Of a DNA stretch of 64,000 bases, positions 60,317-64,000 are shown in pieces. Each line of letters opens with the position of its first letter. The first letter of the stretch is position 1. The DNA comes from Streptomyces acidiscabies (GTDB taxonomy: Bacteria > Actinomycetota > Actinomycetes > Streptomycetales > Streptomycetaceae), in the NCBI RefSeq assembly GCF_020010905.1, contig NZ_JAGJBY010000001.1, positions 4,422,001 through 4,486,000 of the forward strand. Reading direction: 5' to 3'. The position numbers and the translations under genes were made by a program. The notes under the pieces are model-generated. The model saw nothing but the letters and a program-made list of their open reading frames with translations, was not told where the DNA came from and ran no database searches.

Positions 60317-60586
60317 TCAGGACAGATGGGCGACGGACAGATGGTTGTTGACGATGTCGACGAGAGCGCGCGGAGTGCCGGCCTCGCCGAGGACCTCCTC
60401 GTCGAGGGCGACGCCGAACTCGCGCTCGATGCGGGTGCAGGTCTCCAGGACCGCCAGCGAGTCGTAGCCCAGCTCCTGGAAGCCGAGGTCGACGGTCGCC
60501 GCCGCCACCCCGGGGCCCTCCGGCTCACCGGCTCCGTCGAGGAGGATGCGCTTCAGGTCGTCGATGCTGAACACCTTCTTGGTCAT
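60317..60586 (-). CDS. Acyl carrier protein, type II PKS
   Basis: 89 residues. The phosphopantetheine serine is Ser43 in ELGYDSLAVLE, with the early LKRILLDGAGEP helix and a late VDIVNNHLS helix. AAGGAGA precedes the ATG. This carries the growing polyketide. In most type II clusters it follows the KSalpha-KSbeta pair; here it is flanked by an SDR and the ketoreductase and no KS gene is present within the window. Confidence 0.92.
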   Translation of the reverse strand: MTKKVFSIDDLKRILLDGAGEPEGPGVAAATVDLGFQELGYDSLAVLETCTRIEREFGVALDEEVLGEAGTPRALVDIVNNHLSVAHLS

Positions 60587-60636
60587 GCCGCTGTCTCCTT
60601 CTCCTTGTGTGTGTCTTCCGGAAAGCCGGACGCGCG

Positions 60637-61422
60637 TCAGATGCGCGCCGATGTCATACCGCCGTCCACCACGAACTCCGCGCCGGTCACGTTGGGCACC
60701 AGATCCGAGGCGAGCAGCAGCGCGAGCGCGGCGACCTCCCCCTGTTCCGTGACCCGCCCGGTGGGGATCCCGGCCAGCTTCGGGACCTCCTTGATGACCT
60801 CGGCCAGCGGAATGCCCAGATCCTTCGCGAGCCGCTCACCCGCGCCACCCGGAGACGTCCAGAGGCTGGTGTTCACGACACCGGGAGCGATGGTGTTGAC
60901 CCGCAGACCGCGGCCGGCGAACTGCCGTGCCACCGCGGCGGTGAAGTTGAGGGCGGCGCTCTTCGCGGCGCTGTACGGCATGTGCGCGGGGTCGGGCGTG
61001 CGCGCGGCGACGGAGCTGATGTGGATGACGCTGCCCCGGCGCTCCAGCAGGCTGGGCAGCGCCGCCCGCGTCATCCGCATCGTGCTCAGGAAACTCACCT
61101 TGAGCGCGTCGTACCAGAACGTGTCGTCCATCTCGGGGAAGGGCCGGTCCGGGGTGGAGCCGTCGCCCCCGAGGTTGTTGACCAGCACATCGATGCCACC
61201 GAGCTGCTCCAGCGCGTGGTCGGCCAGACGCTGGGGCCCTTCGGGAGTCGACAGGTCCACCGCCAGGGCCAGCAGGCCGGGGCGGGTCGGCTCGGGCAGG
61301 GGACTGCGGGCTCCGCACACGACCCGGGCCCCCTCGTCGGCCAGGGCGCGCGCGATGGCGAGGCCGATACCCCGGCTGCCACCGGTGACGACGGCCGTCT
61401 TTCCGGCCAGGTTCAGATCCAT
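60637..61422 (-). CDS. SDR family oxidoreductase in the polyketide operon
   Basis: 261 residues. TAVVTGGSRGIGLAIARALA is the NAD(P) motif, LVNNLGGDG stands in place of the usual NNAG, the active site is ISSVAARTPDPAHMPYSAAK, and ASDLVPNVTGAEFVVDGG closes the fold. It differs clearly from the ActIII-type gene and probably reduces a later carbonyl or tailors a ring. AGGAG precedes the ATG. Confidence 0.92.
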   Translation of the reverse strand: MDLNLAGKTAVVTGGSRGIGLAIARALADEGARVVCGARSPLPEPTRPGLLALAVDLSTPEGPQRLADHALEQLGGIDVLVNNLGGDGSTPDRPFPEMDDTFWYDALKVSFLSTMRMTRAALPSLLERRGSVIHISSVAARTPDPAHMPYSAAKSAALNFTAAVARQFAGRGLRVNTIAPGVVNTSLWTSPGGAGERLAKDLGIPLAEVIKEVPKLAGIPTGRVTEQGEVAALALLLASDLVPNVTGAEFVVDGGMTSARI

Positions 61423-61478
61423 ACGGCGATGACTCCTCGGACAGTGGTCGGCTCCCCCGTCGTCCGGCGGGGCAGGTT

Positions 61479-62450
61479 TCACGGGATGAGCAGGACGCGA
61501 CCGAGGTGCCCGCGCTCCTCGATCAGCTGGTGCGCCTTCGCCGCCTCGGTGAGCGGCAGCGTGGTGCCGAGCGACACCCGCAGCTCGCCGGCGGCGAGCA
61601 GCCCGGCGAGCCGGCCGAGTCCGGCGCGCACCTCGTCGGGCCGGTGCCGCCACCACGCCCACAGGCTCGACCCGGTCACGTACTGGAGGCCGATCAGCTC
61701 CATCGGGGAGACCGACGGCACCTCGCCGCTGGCCGCGCCGTAGAACACGAGGCGGCCGAAGGGGGCGAGCAGGCCGATGCCCTGGCGCAGGACGTCCCCG
61801 CCGACGCTGTCGACGATCGCGTCGACCCCGCGCCCGCCCGTCGCCTCGCGGACCTGGTCGGCCCAGTCGGGCGCCGAGTAGTCGACGGCGACGTCGGCGC
61901 CGTACGCGCGGGCGAAGTCGAGCTTGTGGGCCGAGCCCGCCGTACCGATGACCGTGCCCGCGCCGAGGAGCCTGGCGATCTGGAGGGCCAGGTGTCCGAT
62001 GGAGCCGGACGCGGCGTGCACGAGGACCGTGTCGCCGGGTTCGACGCGCGCGGTCTTGAGGGTGCACAGCGCGGTCTGCGCGGGGGAGGCCAGCACGCTC
62101 GCCTCGGCGAGGCCGAGGTCCGCCGGGATCGGCATGAGGAACGTGGCGTCGTGGACGGCGTAGTCGGCGTACGCCTCGCCCGCGACCGGGGCTGCCACGC
62201 GGTCGCCGACCTCGACGGTGGTCACCTCGGCCCCGGCGGCGACGACCGTGCCGACGACGTCGCCGTGCGGGGCGTTGGGCAGCGGGGTGGGGAAGGGCGC
62301 GGTGCCCTGCCGGCGCTGGGTCTCGACGAAGTTGACGCCGATCGCCTCGGCCTCGATGAGTACCTCGGCCGGGCCCGGCTCGGGGATCGGGGCCTCCTCG
62401 ACGGACAGGACCTCGGGGCCGCCGTAGGAGTGGTAGCGGATGACACGCAC
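61479..62450 (-). CDS. Quinone oxidoreductase, zinc-free MDR family
   Basis: 323 residues. MRVIRYHSYGGPEVLSVEEA is the family N-terminus, GVNFVETQRRQG with the catalytic domain contact, VLVHAASGSIGHLALQIARLLG (parts) the NADPH motif. No Zn ligands. It reduces quinones or enones; in aromatic polyketide clusters, such enzymes act on quinone intermediates (ActVI-ORF2-like). GTG start. Confidence 0.93.
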   Translation of the reverse strand: MRVIRYHSYGGPEVLSVEEAPIPEPGPAEVLIEAEAIGVNFVETQRRQGTAPFPTPLPNAPHGDVVGTVVAAGAEVTTVEVGDRVAAPVAGEAYADYAVHDATFLMPIPADLGLAEASVLASPAQTALCTLKTARVEPGDTVLVHAASGSIGHLALQIARLLGAGTVIGTAGSAHKLDFARAYGADVAVDYSAPDWADQVREATGGRGVDAIVDSVGGDVLRQGIGLLAPFGRLVFYGAASGEVPSVSPMELIGLQYVTGSSLWAWWRHRPDEVRAGLGRLAGLLAAGELRVSLGTTLPLTEAAKAHQLIEERGHLGRVLLIP

Positions 62451-62495
62451 GGGGGTTGCCTCTCTGTCAGTGCCGGTCTGTCAGTGCCGGTCTGT

Positions 62496-63503
62496 TCAGT
62501 GCCGGGGGGTCAGCTCGAAGGCCTCGGCGAGCAGCCGGTACGAGCGCAGCCGGTCGTGCTGGTCGTGGATCATCGACACGACGCCCAGCTCCTCCGCGCC
62601 GGTGGCGTCGGCCATCTTGGTGAGCTGGTCACGGACCCGGTCGGGGGAGCCGACCACGTAGCGCGGCCACTCGAAGGACTCCTCGGCCAGCGGGTCGGGC
62701 CCCGGCCGGTCCATCTCCGCGACGGACAGGTCCGCCGGCGGCAGCAGCCGTACGTCGCCCTGCGACATCCGGCGGTGGAACAGCCGGTGCGTCGCGTACA
62801 CCCGCTCCGCCTCGGCGTCGGTCTCCGCGCAGCACACCACCACCGACAGGATCGGCGCGGGCGCGGCGGCGTCGGGGCCCGGCACGAACGCGGTCCGGTA
62901 GGCGTCCAGCGCCTCCCGGGTGAACGCCGGTGCGATGAAGTGCGCGTACGCGTACGGCAGTCCGAGCCGGGCCGCCGCCTCGGCGCTGGACACGCTCGCC
63001 CCCAGCAGCCACAGGTCCGGGCCGCCCGGCATCGCGGGGGAGACCGGGAACGGGCGCTCGCCGGCCGGGTCCAGGTAGCCGCGCAGCTCGGCGAGGCGCC
63101 GCCACAGGTCGTCCGAGGACGGCTCCTGGGAGGCGCCGTCGTCGCGCAGCGCCGCGAACACCGGCGGCCTGACCCGGTTGGCGCGGCCGATGCCCAGGTC
63201 GATCCGGCCGGGGTACAGGGCGTGCAGGGTGCGGAACACCTCGGCGACCTTCAGCGGGCTGTACAGGGACAGCAGCACCCCGCCGGAGCCGACGCGGATG
63301 CCGGAGGTCTCCGCCGCGATCCGGGCGACGAGGATCTCCGGGGCGGGGACCGCGGTGAAGATCTCGGCGTGGTGCTCGGCGACCCAGAAGCGTTCGTAGC
63401 CCAGGCGGTCCGCGAGGCGGGCCAGTTCGATGCTGTGCCGCAGCGAGTCGGCCGGGGTGAGTCCTTCCACCACGGGGGCCTGCTCGACCACCGACAGTTT
63501 CAC
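62496..63503 (-). CDS. LLM class flavin-dependent monooxygenase
   Basis: 335 residues, luciferase-like TIM barrel of the alkanal monooxygenase alpha-like (LLM_CE758_FAM) group. LADRLGYERFWVAEHHAEIF is a signature, SGGVLLSLYSPLKVAEVFRTL and RIDLGIGRANRV follow. It uses FMNH2 or a related flavin to hydroxylate or open a ring, with the quinone oxidoreductase adjacent. GTG start after GAGAGGAG. Confidence 0.92.
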   Translation of the reverse strand: MKLSVVEQAPVVEGLTPADSLRHSIELARLADRLGYERFWVAEHHAEIFTAVPAPEILVARIAAETSGIRVGSGGVLLSLYSPLKVAEVFRTLHALYPGRIDLGIGRANRVRPPVFAALRDDGASQEPSSDDLWRRLAELRGYLDPAGERPFPVSPAMPGGPDLWLLGASVSSAEAAARLGLPYAYAHFIAPAFTREALDAYRTAFVPGPDAAAPAPILSVVVCCAETDAEAERVYATHRLFHRRMSQGDVRLLPPADLSVAEMDRPGPDPLAEESFEWPRYVVGSPDRVRDQLTKMADATGAEELGVVSMIHDQHDRLRSYRLLAEAFELTPRH

Positions 63504-63531
63504 GGTGTGCTCCTCTCGTTGTGTGTGGTGC

Positions 63532-63999
63532 TCAGGCCAGGCAGCGCAGGGGACGGCCGCCGTTGAAGTCGGTCATCTCGCGGAACACCGGACCTGAGGG
63601 GAGGTACTCGCCCGGCCGCGCGCCGCGTTCCTCCGCGTACGCCCGGTGCAGGTTGGCGACCAGCCGCTCCGGGTCGACGAGGTCGGCGTACTCGCCGAGC
63701 GCGCTCTCGCGGGCCGTGGTCAGCGGGTCGAGGCCGGCCGCGATCCCCTCCTTCGCCAGCCGGCGCACCCACAGCAGGTAGCGCTCGGTGGCGTCGAAGA
63801 CCTCGGGGCCGCACACCGGACCGTGTCCGCAGACGACGGTCTCGGCGCCGAGGGCGCGCAGCCGGGCCACCGCCCGCAGGCTGCCCTCCAGCGACCCCAT
63901 CAGGCAGAACGGAGTGCAGCCGGACATCAGGACGTCCCCGGCGAACAGGCACCCGCGCTCCGGCAGCCAGACGGCGACGTCGTTGGTCGAGTGCGCGGG
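63532..63999 (-). CDS. MBL-fold hydrolase, ActIV-like, 5' end beyond window
   Basis: C-terminal part of a metallo-beta-lactamase-fold protein. PAHSTNDVAVWLPERGCLFAG then DVLMSGCTPF lies at the edge, with the His-Asp ligands, later VVCGHGPVCG. In type II PKS clusters this fold is used as cyclase/thioesterase (ActIV type). The frame is open to the window's end; the start is not present. First gene seen of the seven-gene operon. Confidence 0.85.
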   Translation of the reverse strand, partial: PAHSTNDVAVWLPERGCLFAGDVLMSGCTPFCLMGSLEGSLRAVARLRALGAETVVCGHGPVCGPEVFDATERYLLWVRRLAKEGIAAGLDPLTTARESALGEYADLVDPERLVANLHRAYAEERGARPGEYLPSGPVFREMTDFNGGRPLRCLA

Positions 64000-64000
64000 A

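Overview
The window is a piece of a Streptomyces (or very close actinomycete) chromosome. Base composition is very GC-rich with G/C third positions, GTG and TTG starts are common, and TTA codons are rare enough to stand out. The gene content is also typical of the genus: a SARP, an LAL regulator, F420-type LLM oxidoreductases, XRE-DUF5753/DUF6879 genes, a DnrK/RdmB-like enzyme and rifamycin-resistance genes behind a rifamycin-associated element. No rRNA, tRNA, insertion sequence or CRISPR array was seen.

Layout. 1-9.8 kb is mixed chromosome: an aldo/keto reductase cut by the left edge, a TetR regulator, a Gfo/Idh/MocA oxidoreductase, a D-Ala-D-Ala carboxypeptidase, a secreted TAP-type peptidase and an MMPL exporter. 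9.7-15.1 kb is a compact group of four lipid/polyketide-type genes (ketosynthase III, AMP-ligase with a TTA codon, acyl-CoA oxidase-like flavoprotein, malonyl-transferase-like protein) that I cannot assign to a known pathway. 15.3-18.4 kb is a BtuCDF-type ABC importer behind a cobalamin riboswitch. 18.4-31.6 kb holds acetyltransferases, a frameshifted HEAT-repeat gene, two PucR-type regulators (one with a minisatellite-encoded linker), a FAD oxidoreductase, a MarR/MFS pair, a two-component system, a 45-bp perfect inverted-repeat element and a five-copy 119-bp tandem repeat.

31.8-37.2 kb contains TerC and a two-gene operon (macrolide/rifamycin-type glycosyltransferase, then HelR-like helicase). 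A palindrome matching the rifamycin-associated element lies upstream, and an LLM oxidoreductase is divergent from it. 37.3-47.8 kb is housekeeping and redox: an FMN reductase with a divergent TetR and paired palindromic operators, a LacI regulator, aldehyde dehydrogenase, thioredoxin, a pyridine-nucleotide disulfide oxidoreductase, a second-type peptide deformylase, a PepSY membrane protein, a MarR pair and a pirin. 47.9-50.7 kb is an accessory-looking locus: an XRE-DUF5753 regulator with a DUF6879-like protein, facing a translationally coupled operon of small unknown proteins in which two genes carry single-base frameshifts at G runs.

51.0-64.0 kb is the border of a type II (aromatic) polyketide cluster: a VOC-DnrK/RdmB-like fusion, a giant LAL regulator, an MFS exporter, an alpha/beta hydrolase, a SARP with a TTA codon, then a seven-gene minus-strand operon. 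In transcription order that operon is MBL-fold protein, LLM monooxygenase, quinone oxidoreductase, SDR, ACP, ActIII-type ketoreductase and didomain aromatase/cyclase. The ketosynthase pair is not in the window and may lie past 64,000.

Several convergent neighbours overlap at their 3' ends by 44-97 bp. Four apparent frameshifts sit in or beside short homopolymers, so either real decay or indel errors in the sequence should be considered.
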